Of a DNA stretch of 64,000 bases, positions 36,521 through 43,879 are shown piece after piece. The DNA is taken from contig NZ_CAFK01000293.1 of assembly GCF_000239815.1 (NCBI RefSeq), positions 1 to 64,000 of the forward strand. The letters are read 5' to 3'. Position 1 is the first letter of the stretch, and each line of letters starts with the position of its first letter. A program made the position numbers and the translations under genes. This DNA is from Bradyrhizobium sp. STM 3843 (GTDB lineage Bacteria > Pseudomonadota > Alphaproteobacteria > Rhizobiales > Xanthobacteraceae). Under the pieces are notes generated by a model that worked only from the letters and a program-made list of their open reading frames with translations, ran no database searches and was not told the DNA's origin.

Positions 36521-37024
36521 ATGCTCGTCCAGCTGTTGGTCGGTCTGGCGATCAGTGCGGTCTGCATCGTCGTGCATGCATTTGTGACCGTCGGTGCAGT
36601 GAAGATCGCCCGCGCGGCCGTTACCTTGAATGCATCCTATCGTGCACTTCACTTGGCCGGGGTCATGACGGCAACGGCGTTCGTGCTGATGCTCGCCCAT
36701 ATGCTCGAGATCTTTGTCTGGTCGGTCGGCTACGTTCTGACCAAGGTAGCTCCCGAGGGCGCCAGCCTCGTCTATTTCGCCTTCGTCAATTACACGACAC
36801 TGGGTTATGGCGACGTGGTGCCGCGGCCCGAATGGCGGCTGCTGGGGCCGATGACCGCGATGAATGGAATATTGATGTTCGGCTGGTCGACCGCCCTCAT
36901 CTTCGAGGTGTTGCTGAAGACGATTGATCGGCAGCAATCGCCGCCTCCGCAGTCGGCCGTCTGCGGGCTGATCGATCACAGTGTGGCTGCCTCAGGTTCC
37001 CCGAGCAACTCGAGTGGCCGGTGA
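36521..37024 (+). CDS. Two-TM K+ channel-like protein
   Basis: A 167-residue membrane protein. After N-terminal helices a pore loop carries the selectivity filter TTLGYGDVV (residues 92-100), flanked by two membrane helices, as in Ion_trans_2 potassium channels. A third, N-terminal helix is present. No regulatory RCK domain. Its start abuts the stop of the preceding hydrolase gene, so it probably belongs to the FixK-box operon, an unexpected companion for hydrolases. Confidence 0.78.
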   Translation: MLVQLLVGLAISAVCIVVHAFVTVGAVKIARAAVTLNASYRALHLAGVMTATAFVLMLAHMLEIFVWSVGYVLTKVAPEGASLVYFAFVNYTTLGYGDVVPRPEWRLLGPMTAMNGILMFGWSTALIFEVLLKTIDRQQSPPPQSAVCGLIDHSVAASGSPSNSSGR

Positions 37025-37045
37025 GTTGATCCAGGCCGCCGGGCC

Positions 37046-37717
37046 CTAAAGGTCCAGTTGTGCCAGCGCAACCCGGTCCAGAAGTACGATCTGCCGCTGC
37101 GTTTGGCCAAGGAACTCGAGAATCCCCTGGGCGTGGAGTTGAGAGAGGGCGCGGGATACCGTCTCGAGCGTCAATCCAAGGTAATCGGCAATATCTCGTC
37201 GGCTCATCGGAAGCGCCATCACGTCCGCAGCCTGCAGCCGTCGATCCATTTCGAGCAGGAAGGCTGCGACGCGCTCCAGCGATGTCTTCCGACCCAACAG
37301 CAACATATGATCCTCAGCATGCTGCAGATTGCTGGTGGTCATGTTCAGGAGATCGCGGGCGACAACGGCATCCTTTTCGGCGACTTGTTCGAGACTTTCG
37401 CGCTTCATGAGCCGCACGGTCGTATCGATGATGGCCTCGGCGGTAAATCGGTGTGATGCACAATTCTCAAGTCCGAATATGTCACCCACCATATGGAATG
37501 CGCCGATCTGGCGGCGGCCGTCGGAGAGCAGTTTGTAGCTGCGAACCGCACCGTCCACGACCTGATAAACATAGTCCGCCGGTTCGGCTTCCCCGTAAAT
37601 TTCCGTGCCGCGACGATACCTGAACTCGCTGGCAGCGACCTGAGAACGGGAAAGCCCGCCAAGCACGCCGCTGAATCGGGCCTGCTGGGGCCGCCGGGCG
37701 TTGACGTTGACAAACAT
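37046..37717 (-). CDS. Crp/Fnr-family regulator, FixK type
   Basis: A 223-residue protein with an N-terminal cNMP-binding-fold domain and a C-terminal winged helix whose recognition helix has E185-T-V-S188-R189, the E-xx-SR pattern that reads TTGAT half-sites. The N-terminus lacks the cysteine cluster of oxygen-sensing Fnr, so it is FixK-like, not FnrN-like. The sole obvious cysteine is Cys86 in GLENCASHRF. GGGAGACG precedes ATG 37717. It is the natural candidate to bind the twelve local boxes. FixK1 or FixK2 identity cannot be settled here. Confidence 0.85.
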   Translation of the reverse strand: MFVNVNARRPQQARFSGVLGGLSRSQVAASEFRYRRGTEIYGEAEPADYVYQVVDGAVRSYKLLSDGRRQIGAFHMVGDIFGLENCASHRFTAEAIIDTTVRLMKRESLEQVAEKDAVVARDLLNMTTSNLQHAEDHMLLLGRKTSLERVAAFLLEMDRRLQAADVMALPMSRRDIADYLGLTLETVSRALSQLHAQGILEFLGQTQRQIVLLDRVALAQLDL

Positions 37718-37817
37718 GGAATCGTCTCCCTGTCTGACCAAAGTTTCTGCATCGGGCGCTGGTCACGAAGGCGAGCCTAGGACCTGGCGGCGCGGCTGGG
37801 CTATTGGACCGGGAGGC

Positions 37818-37881
37818 ATTGTCCCTAGGGACAATACGGATTAGGTCCATCGCCCTTAAGGCCATTGTCCTTGAGGGCAGG
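37818..37881. promoter_or_regulatory. Array of three related palindromes upstream of the FixK-like gene
   Basis: A perfect 18-bp palindrome ATTGTCCCTAGGGACAAT (37818-37835) is followed by two imperfect relatives: ATCGCCCTTAAGGCCAT (37849-37865) and ATTGTCCTTGAGGGCAG (37864-37880). Centres are about 31 and 15 bp apart, close to three and one and a half helical turns. The array lies 100-165 bp upstream of the regulator start and before the kinase start on the other strand. Most likely an operator, perhaps for the adjacent FixJ-type regulator; the binding protein is inferred. Confidence 0.6.
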
Positions 37882-38014
37882 GATGCCCCTCAAAATTGCA
37901 TCAAATTGAGCGCATGACATGTTGCCCGCTTGTGTCGTGCGGTCGCACACGCGGATGTTGCGCACGATCGGTCCGATGCTAGGATGGATCGCATAAACAG
38001 ACTTGGCGCTTGGC

Positions 38015-39184
38015 ATGGTGTTGCGGATCGGCGCTCTTACCGTTTGGATCGCGTTGATAGTTCCGGCCGATCTGCTGGCAATGGACACCTCTGCCCGCGC
38101 CACCTCGATCTCGGACCAGTGTGATCTGTGTCCCAGCTATTATCAAAACCTCCTGTCAGCTCCATGCGAAGCTCTCGACGCGGAGATTGTGCGCGGATTA
38201 TTTCGAGTGATCTCTTGGGAATTAGCGGCTGAAATTGCCGTGGTGTTTGCCGACTTGGTTGGTCCGAGCGACGGGTCGATGCAGATCGTTCAATGGGGCG
38301 TCTATGCGGCAAGAATTTCGACCGATAACACAACGAGCCTCGGTGAAGGCAGCCGGTGGGACGGTTACGGATGGCCGTCTTTGCTCGTTGCTGCGACCAT
38401 CATTGTTCAAGCCGGGCTGATCTGGATCTTGATCCTGGAGCGACGAAGACGAAACTTTGCTGAATTCGAATCGCGCCGACGTCTCTCTCAGCTCGCGCAT
38501 GTGCATCGGCAGGCCATTGCGGGTCAGTTGTCGTCGGCGATCGCGCACGAGATCAACCAGCCCCTTGGCTCGATCCTGACGAACGCGGAAACGGCCGAAT
38601 TGATCCTAAATTCTGAAAATCCGGATTTGAGCGAGGTCAAGCAGATCCTTGCGGATATCAGGCACGATGATCAGCGTGCGAGCCAAGTCATTCTTCACAT
38701 GCGCAGTCTGCTGAAGCGCACGCCATTCGAGTTGAAGCGACAGGATATGAACCTTATCGTGCACGACGCCTTCGAGCTGATGAAACCTCAAGCCGCGGCC
38801 AGAAATGTCGCGCTCTATTTCCAGGCCCATAGCACGCCGCTTTGGGTCGAAGGTGATACGATCCAGCTTCAACAGGTCATTATCAATCTCATCGCCAATG
38901 CGATGGATGCTATGGCGGATATGCCGTTCGGACGCGCGATCATTGGCAGGACGGAGATCAGTGAGGAGGACGCGTTGGTTTCAGTCGCTGATTTTGGTCC
39001 GGGGATTCCTAAAGACAGGAGAGCCGGAATTTTCGAGCCGTTTGTTAGTACAAAAGAGCAAGGCATGGGAATCGGACTATCGATCGCCCGTACCATTGTG
39101 CTGTCGCACAAAGGGAGGATCTGGGCTGACAACCAGGAGCAAGGCGGCGCGGTCTTCTTCCTGGCCTTGCCGTTGACAAAATAG
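38015..39184 (+). CDS. Sensor histidine kinase without PAS domain
   Basis: About 389 residues. An N-terminal hydrophobic segment, an extracytoplasmic stretch with CDLC and a further Cys, then a membrane helix (LLVAATIIVQAGLIWILIL). HisKA follows with His178 in AIAHEINQPLGS, and HATPase with NLIANAMDAM and GMGIGLSIARTIV. The catalytic part is typical of rhizobial FixL/DctB-like kinases, but there is no haem-PAS, so it is not FixL itself. It starts divergent to the FixK-like gene and is followed 10 bp later by its likely partner regulator. The CxxC could be a redox or metal sensor. Confidence 0.8.
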   Translation: MVLRIGALTVWIALIVPADLLAMDTSARATSISDQCDLCPSYYQNLLSAPCEALDAEIVRGLFRVISWELAAEIAVVFADLVGPSDGSMQIVQWGVYAARISTDNTTSLGEGSRWDGYGWPSLLVAATIIVQAGLIWILILERRRRNFAEFESRRRLSQLAHVHRQAIAGQLSSAIAHEINQPLGSILTNAETAELILNSENPDLSEVKQILADIRHDDQRASQVILHMRSLLKRTPFELKRQDMNLIVHDAFELMKPQAAARNVALYFQAHSTPLWVEGDTIQLQQVIINLIANAMDAMADMPFGRAIIGRTEISEEDALVSVADFGPGIPKDRRAGIFEPFVSTKEQGMGIGLSIARTIVLSHKGRIWADNQEQGGAVFFLALPLTK

Positions 39185-39194
39185 GAGGGAATGT

Positions 39195-39821
39195 GTGCCG
39201 GGTACAATCCACATTGTCGACGACGACGCATCATTCCGGACGGCGCTGGAGCGCCGCCTCAAGAAGGCCGGATATGCGGTCACGATCTATCCTTCGGCGC
39301 AGCAGTTGCTCGACCGCCTGCCGGATGAAAATACGCCGGGTTGCGTTCTCCTCGACGTCTGCATCCCCGGCATCAGCGGTCCCGAGCTACAGGAGCGCCT
39401 GGTCAAACGGGGGTTCAGGTTACCGATTTTATTCTTGACGGGACACCCGGACCTTCGAACGACGGTCAAGACAATCAAGGCCGGCGCGGAAGATTTTCTG
39501 ACCAAACCGATCAGTTCGACGAGGCTGCTCGAAGCGATCGAACAAGCGATCGCGCGTCATGAAGCAACGCGCCCAATGAGGCTGGAGCTCGTAGCGCTCC
39601 AGGATCATCTCGACAAGCTCACCCCGCGCGAGGAACAGGTCTTCGAGCTGGTGGTGCAAGGCAAAATGAACAAGCAGATCGCGGAACGATTGGGTGCGGC
39701 CGTACGCACCATCAAAGCGCATCGTCAGAAGGTAATGGCGAAGATGGGCGTTCGTTCGCTTGCTGAGCTCGTGTCGATTGCTCAGCGCTTAGGTGTTCTA
39801 AAACCACCATCCCAACAATAG
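39195..39821 (+). CDS. FixJ-type (NarL/LuxR-HTH) response regulator
   Basis: A 208-residue protein. The receiver domain has acidic pocket DDD near residue 10, phosphoacceptor Asp54 in LLDVCIPG and Lys in DFLTKPI. A FixJ/LuxR-type HTH follows (LTPREEQVFELVVQGKMNKQIAERL). GTG start after AGGAGGG. Gene order and spacing make it the partner of the kinase. By analogy with FixJ it may control the divergent FixK-like gene. Confidence 0.87.
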   Translation: MPGTIHIVDDDASFRTALERRLKKAGYAVTIYPSAQQLLDRLPDENTPGCVLLDVCIPGISGPELQERLVKRGFRLPILFLTGHPDLRTTVKTIKAGAEDFLTKPISSTRLLEAIEQAIARHEATRPMRLELVALQDHLDKLTPREEQVFELVVQGKMNKQIAERLGAAVRTIKAHRQKVMAKMGVRSLAELVSIAQRLGVLKPPSQQ

Positions 39822-39981
39822 CGGGACGGAAAATGAACCTGATTTGGCGGTTGGGACGCCACAAGAAAGATATTCTTCAGTTTGGAAAATAACTCAGAAG
39901 GGGAGTACCTTACGTTAGTGCCGACGGTTCAGATACGGTGTAGGAGGTGAACTCGTTGGTCGGAATATATGGGATTTCGCA

Positions 39982-40356
39982 GTGTCGTCTCGGAAACTCG
40001 TTGTGGTCGTTGATGACGATCCGAGTACCCTCAAGGGGCTGGGGCGCCTGCTGAAGCAGCATGGCTACGATAGCGAGCTCTTTGCGTCCGCCAAGGCGTT
40101 TGAGCTCCATGCTGATTGCGACCCCGCTGTTTGTATCGTCCTGGATATTCAGCTGGACGGCGAATCCGGGATCGATCTGCGGCTCCGCCTCTCTGCGGCA
40201 GGTGTCGGGCTGCCTGTAATCTACATTACCGCCAACGACAACGACGCTGTGAGAATAGCTGCGCTGGAGTCGGGCTGCATCGCATATCTCACAAAGCCAT
40301 TTCCCGCGCGCGCGCTGATCGAACCGATCGAGCGCGCGGCCGCCGCAATGTTGTAG
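39982..40356 (+). CDS. Single-domain response regulator
   Basis: A 124-residue stand-alone receiver: DDDP at 11-14, phosphoacceptor Asp55 in VLDIQLDG and Lys in YLTKPFP. No output domain. In Bradyrhizobium a similar lone receiver accompanies fixLJ-fixK2. It may act as a phosphate sink or modulator for the neighbouring kinase. GTG start; the AGGAGG about 40 bases upstream is too far to help, so the start is uncertain. Confidence 0.8.
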   Translation: MSSRKLVVVVDDDPSTLKGLGRLLKQHGYDSELFASAKAFELHADCDPAVCIVLDIQLDGESGIDLRLRLSAAGVGLPVIYITANDNDAVRIAALESGCIAYLTKPFPARALIEPIERAAAAML

Positions 40357-40380
40357 GGCGCAAGCGTCCGGTTCGGATCG

Positions 40381-41001
40381 CTATTCCTCGATATCCTGTT
40401 CGTAAATCCGGCTAGGGACGCTGTGCCGGACGCCGGCAAACAGGGCGAGCGGCATATCGGTGCTGACTGTGAGCAGATTGGAATCGACCACTTCCAATGT
40501 GAGAGTCTGGCCGTTTTCCATGGCCTGCAGCAGCGTTGGATCCGCCGGCTTGCCAGCGATGCACAGGTTGGTCAGGCACCAGACGAAGGGGATACGATAG
40601 TCTGACTGATGATCGATGCTGAGCTTGACGCCGGCAGGGAGATAGAGGCCGACAGGGAGAAAGAGCTGCAGCCTCGCCGTGGGCTCTCCTTCGCGTTCGA
40701 TCAGGTCGGCACGGACAGCCGACTGTCCGGTTTGCCAAGTCCCGCCGAGCGTGGTCCTGCAAACCATTTTGGCGCCGCCCGCCTGAAAGCAGACCTTGCG
40801 CCACTCGCCATAACGTATGTCGCGAATCGTTGACCGCTGACCGCGTGACTCCGACTCCGGCGCTGCGGGCTTCGCGTCCTTGTCGGGGCTCGAAGATTGA
40901 GCCAGCGCCGTCGCCCACAACGCGAGCAGCATCAGGAGGCTGAGCAGGAACGGCACAAGGGCGCCGGAGCGCGGGGGTGACTGTGGCGTCAGGTTGGTCA
41001 T
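40381..41001 (-). CDS. Invasion-associated locus B (IalB) family protein
   Basis: A 206-residue exported protein: signal or anchor helix (LLSLLMLLALWATALA), a charged linker, then the IalB-type beta domain (YGEWRKVCFQAG...CRTTLGG and IPFVWCLTNLCIAGKP), with four Cys placed as two disulphides. Widespread periplasmic proteins of alphaproteobacteria with unclear function, named after Bartonella. It may be co-transcribed with the upstream PAF-acetylhydrolase-like gene 20 bp away. Confidence 0.82.
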   Translation of the reverse strand: MTNLTPQSPPRSGALVPFLLSLLMLLALWATALAQSSSPDKDAKPAAPESESRGQRSTIRDIRYGEWRKVCFQAGGAKMVCRTTLGGTWQTGQSAVRADLIEREGEPTARLQLFLPVGLYLPAGVKLSIDHQSDYRIPFVWCLTNLCIAGKPADPTLLQAMENGQTLTLEVVDSNLLTVSTDMPLALFAGVRHSVPSRIYEQDIEE

Positions 41002-41021
41002 GGCGTCCTCACGCAGTGCGA

Positions 41022-41909
41022 TTACCGATGTTGAGCGAGAAATTGAACAACCAAGGGAGCCCACAGCGGGATTGCATCCGGGGAGCCGATCAGGAAATGG
41101 CCGTCGTTGCCGAACGGCGGCAACACCCGGTATTCGGCGTGGCCGCCGCCAGCGGTGTAGGCGTCGTGCATCCGTTTGGTCAGCTCCGGCCCGAAGAATG
41201 TATCGTTCTCAGCATAGATCCAGAGCATCGGGGTGCGCGCGGTCCGGCCGAAATCGGCTGCTGCCTCGACCAGCTTGTCGGGCGCGCAATTGTTGTTGGG
41301 CTTGCCACCGACCCGGCCACCGCGCCCGGCTGCAAAGGTGATGATGGCCTTGACCGAGGGCGGGTTGACGCTCGACAGCGCGATGGCGCCCCAGCCGCCC
41401 GCCGATTGTCCGACCACGATCGCATCATCGGCCAGAGCCGGCCCTTCCTTGGCCATGTATTCGATGATCCGGCTGTCGAGCAGCGCCACAGCAAGGCCGG
41501 CGTCGTGGAAGTTAGGATTGTCGCAGCTGCCGACCTTGGAGAAGAAGACGCTGAACAATCCCTTCTCCGGCTCGTCGAGCGCGGCGGCGCCGTAGCTGGG
41601 GCCGGTCGGCACCACCACCAGATAGCCTTGCCTGGCGAACCACATGGCCGCGTCCCTGAACTCGACCAGTGGGAAGAAGCTCCGCTCACGTGCATCGAGC
41701 GCGACACCGTGATTCATCACGGCGATTGGAAATGGACCCTTTCCGACCGGACGGACCACGTAGGCCAATGTCGGATGGACCACTGGTAGTGCCCAGATCT
41801 CTTCCTGAATTGGGCGCGCATCAGGACTATCAGCGGCCGACACACCGCGCGACGGGGCGGATGCGAGCAGCGCGATCAGCAACACAGATGATGCGAAAGA
41901 ACGGAACAT
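41022..41909 (-). CDS. Exported dienelactone/PAF-acetylhydrolase-like hydrolase
   Basis: A 295-residue protein with signal peptide (FASSVLLIALLASAPSRGVSA). The alpha/beta hydrolase core has PIAVMNHG (oxyanion loop), elbow V-G-Q-Ser-A-G-G and a His in NDGHFLIGSP, with the Asp in YAENDTFF. Probably a periplasmic esterase. A FixK box lies 91 bp upstream of this ATG. An earlier in-frame ATG at 41966 would bring the box to 34 bp, but the signal peptide favours 41909. Confidence 0.8.
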   Translation of the reverse strand: MFRSFASSVLLIALLASAPSRGVSAADSPDARPIQEEIWALPVVHPTLAYVVRPVGKGPFPIAVMNHGVALDARERSFFPLVEFRDAAMWFARQGYLVVVPTGPSYGAAALDEPEKGLFSVFFSKVGSCDNPNFHDAGLAVALLDSRIIEYMAKEGPALADDAIVVGQSAGGWGAIALSSVNPPSVKAIITFAAGRGGRVGGKPNNNCAPDKLVEAAADFGRTARTPMLWIYAENDTFFGPELTKRMHDAYTAGGGHAEYRVLPPFGNDGHFLIGSPDAIPLWAPLVVQFLAQHR

Positions 41910-41999
41910 ATGGAGCGTCCGATCCGGCCACCGAAGTCTGGGACGCAGCGCCTCAGTGGCACACATGAATGCAGACTCGGCAGCTGGCGTCGACGGTGC

Positions 42000-42013
42000 T
42001 TGATCTAGATCAA
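42000..42013. promoter_or_regulatory. FixK/FNR box TTGATCTAGATCAA
   Basis: Fully symmetrical 14-bp palindrome upstream of the exported hydrolase-IalB pair and just after the AspT-family gene on the same strand. Confidence 0.85.
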
Positions 42014-42047
42014 ATGATCCGCAGGAGAATCGCCGCCGTCAGCTGCA

Positions 42048-43736
42048 TCAGGCCGGGAATGTGAGCGTGACGATCAAGGGGCCCAGGATGGTCAAGACGA
42101 CATTACCGACCGCGTAGGGCACCGCCACGCCGAGCACAGGCGTCTGGCTTTCCGCAACATCGCAACAACCGCTCACGGCGGCATCGACCGTCATCGCTCC
42201 TGCAAGCGCGCCACAGACAATGACCGGATTCATGCGCAATATCCGATGAGCGAAAATCGTGGCGGCGATGAGCGGCGTCAGGGTCACCACGACGCCGATC
42301 CCGAGCAGGAGGAGACCATGCGTCTGGATGGCCGCCCATGCGGCCGGCCCGTTGGCCAGCCCGATCGCCGCGATGAAGCCGCCCAGCCCGAGATCGCCGA
42401 TCGTCTGCTGTGCGGCCGGCGGGAAGGCGCCAATATCCGGACGCCGCATCGCGAGCCAGCCGCAGACCAGTCCCAGGATGAGCGCTCCGCCGGCTCCGCC
42501 GAGCGTGATAGCAAACGAGCCGGCCTTCAGGCTGATCAGCCCGATCAGCAGGCCCGCCGCAATCCCTCCCGCCAGGAACGCAATGTTGCTCCGCTCACTA
42601 TAGCGCAGCACATGCCCGACATGAGCAGCCGCTCGTTCGATATCGCTCTCGGTGCCGACCAGCGTCATGATGTCGCCAAGATAGATCCGGGTCTCTGGTG
42701 TCAGCGGCACTTCGCGTCCGCCGCGCTTGAGGTCGCGCAGGAAGACGCCATGTGCGTCGTCGCCGACAAGATCGACGATCTCCTTGAGCGTGCGTCCGTG
42801 GAGCTTTCTCTCGTTGACAAGGATATCGAGAATCTCCCCGGCCATGTCGCGAAGGACGTCGCCGCCGTCGATTTCCGGCCCGATATCGGCAGCCGCGCCA
42901 ATCAGTGCTGCGGCGGGACCGGTGAGCACGACCTCGTCGCCCCGCTCAAGCGCCAAGGCCGGGTGCGGCTCGATCTTTTCGCGATTGCGAACCACGCGTT
43001 CGATTGCGACGCGATGGCCGATGCGGGTCTCGACCGTGTCGACGCTTTGCCCCGCAGCGACCGTCACGCTGTACACCCTGGCCTTGAACTTGCGATAGCC
43101 GAGGCTTCCCTTGGCCGGCTTGGTCCCGTGGGAGAGCGACGCTTCGAGCTCGGCGGCTTCCTTCCTGAGATCGATGCCCATCAGCTTGGGTGCGGCCAGT
43201 GGGACGAAAAGCAACGTCAGGACGTAGCCGAGGATGTAAGTCACGGCGTAGCCGGCGGCGATGTTGGCCTGCTGCTGGCGGAGAGCTTCATCCGGCAGGC
43301 CCAACTGCGCCAGGGCGCCGGACGCGGTGCCGATCATGGAGGATTGGGTGAGGCCGCCGGAGGCGATGCCGGCTGCAGTGCCGGGATCGAGGTGAAAAGC
43401 GAACGCAAATACAAGAACGACAAACAGTCCGGTGATCCCGACGACCAATGCAACTGCGACCTGAGACAAGGTCCGCAGGCTGAGAGACGCAAAGAATTGC
43501 GGGCCGGATCGGTATCCGATCGTAAACACAAAGAGGCTGAAGAGCACCGACCGGAATAGGGGCGGAATGACGAAAGTGCCAAGCTGGCCCAGGATCACCG
43601 CCACGATCAGGATGCAGGCCGTGGTCCCGAGCGCAAATCCTTTGAACCGGACGCGGCCGAGAAGCGTTCCGACGGCAACCGCGAGCAGAAGAAAGATCTC
43701 TGGCGCGGTCGCGATGATCCAGCGTGTCGTCGTCAT
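42048..43736 (-). CDS. AspT/YidE-family exchanger with two TrkA-C domains
   Basis: A 562-residue transporter. Five or six N-terminal helices, a central cytoplasmic pair of TrkA-C (RCK_C) domains (about 210-370), then a second helical repeat. Repeat motifs GGLTQSSMIGTASGAL and AGAMTVDAAVSGCCD mark the two pore elements. AspT of Tetragenococcus exchanges aspartate for alanine. This copy and the one at 47422 flank a PLP decarboxylase, so amino acid/amine or amino acid exchange is the working hypothesis. Divergent from the decarboxylase region with a shared FixK box. Confidence 0.84.
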   Translation of the reverse strand: MTTTRWIIATAPEIFLLLAVAVGTLLGRVRFKGFALGTTACILIVAVILGQLGTFVIPPLFRSVLFSLFVFTIGYRSGPQFFASLSLRTLSQVAVALVVGITGLFVVLVFAFAFHLDPGTAAGIASGGLTQSSMIGTASGALAQLGLPDEALRQQQANIAAGYAVTYILGYVLTLLFVPLAAPKLMGIDLRKEAAELEASLSHGTKPAKGSLGYRKFKARVYSVTVAAGQSVDTVETRIGHRVAIERVVRNREKIEPHPALALERGDEVVLTGPAAALIGAAADIGPEIDGGDVLRDMAGEILDILVNERKLHGRTLKEIVDLVGDDAHGVFLRDLKRGGREVPLTPETRIYLGDIMTLVGTESDIERAAAHVGHVLRYSERSNIAFLAGGIAAGLLIGLISLKAGSFAITLGGAGGALILGLVCGWLAMRRPDIGAFPPAAQQTIGDLGLGGFIAAIGLANGPAAWAAIQTHGLLLLGIGVVVTLTPLIAATIFAHRILRMNPVIVCGALAGAMTVDAAVSGCCDVAESQTPVLGVAVPYAVGNVVLTILGPLIVTLTFPA

Positions 43737-43790
43737 CCTGTATCCCCCAGCCAACGCCTCTGAAACCTCTTGCTGCCGGAATGAGGAGGC

Positions 43791-43804
43791 TTGATCCAGA
43801 TCAA
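43791..43804. promoter_or_regulatory. FixK/FNR box TTGATCCAGATCAA
   Basis: Palindrome in the divergent promoter region, 55 bp from the AspT-type gene on the minus strand and 76 bp from the DUF1275-type start on the plus strand. Confidence 0.85.
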
Positions 43805-43879
43805 GGCAGCTCACGTCCTTCCTCCTTGTGTTTTGCTGCTTTGCGCAATGCAGGCTGCGCTAAAGGGAGCGATTGGACG

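Noticed and set aside
37825..38103. Minus-strand small frame between the FixK-like gene and the kinase
   Set aside because: It ends in the palindrome array and overlaps the kinase start, and has no convincing ribosome-binding site; more likely regulatory DNA.
38015..39821. Calling the kinase/regulator pair fixL and fixJ
   Set aside because: The kinase lacks a recognisable haem-binding PAS domain, so the FixL name would be misleading; only FixJ-type is used descriptively.
42246..43559. Plus-strand 437-codon frame opposite the AspT-type gene
   Set aside because: Antisense shadow in high-GC DNA; the minus strand has transporter motifs throughout.
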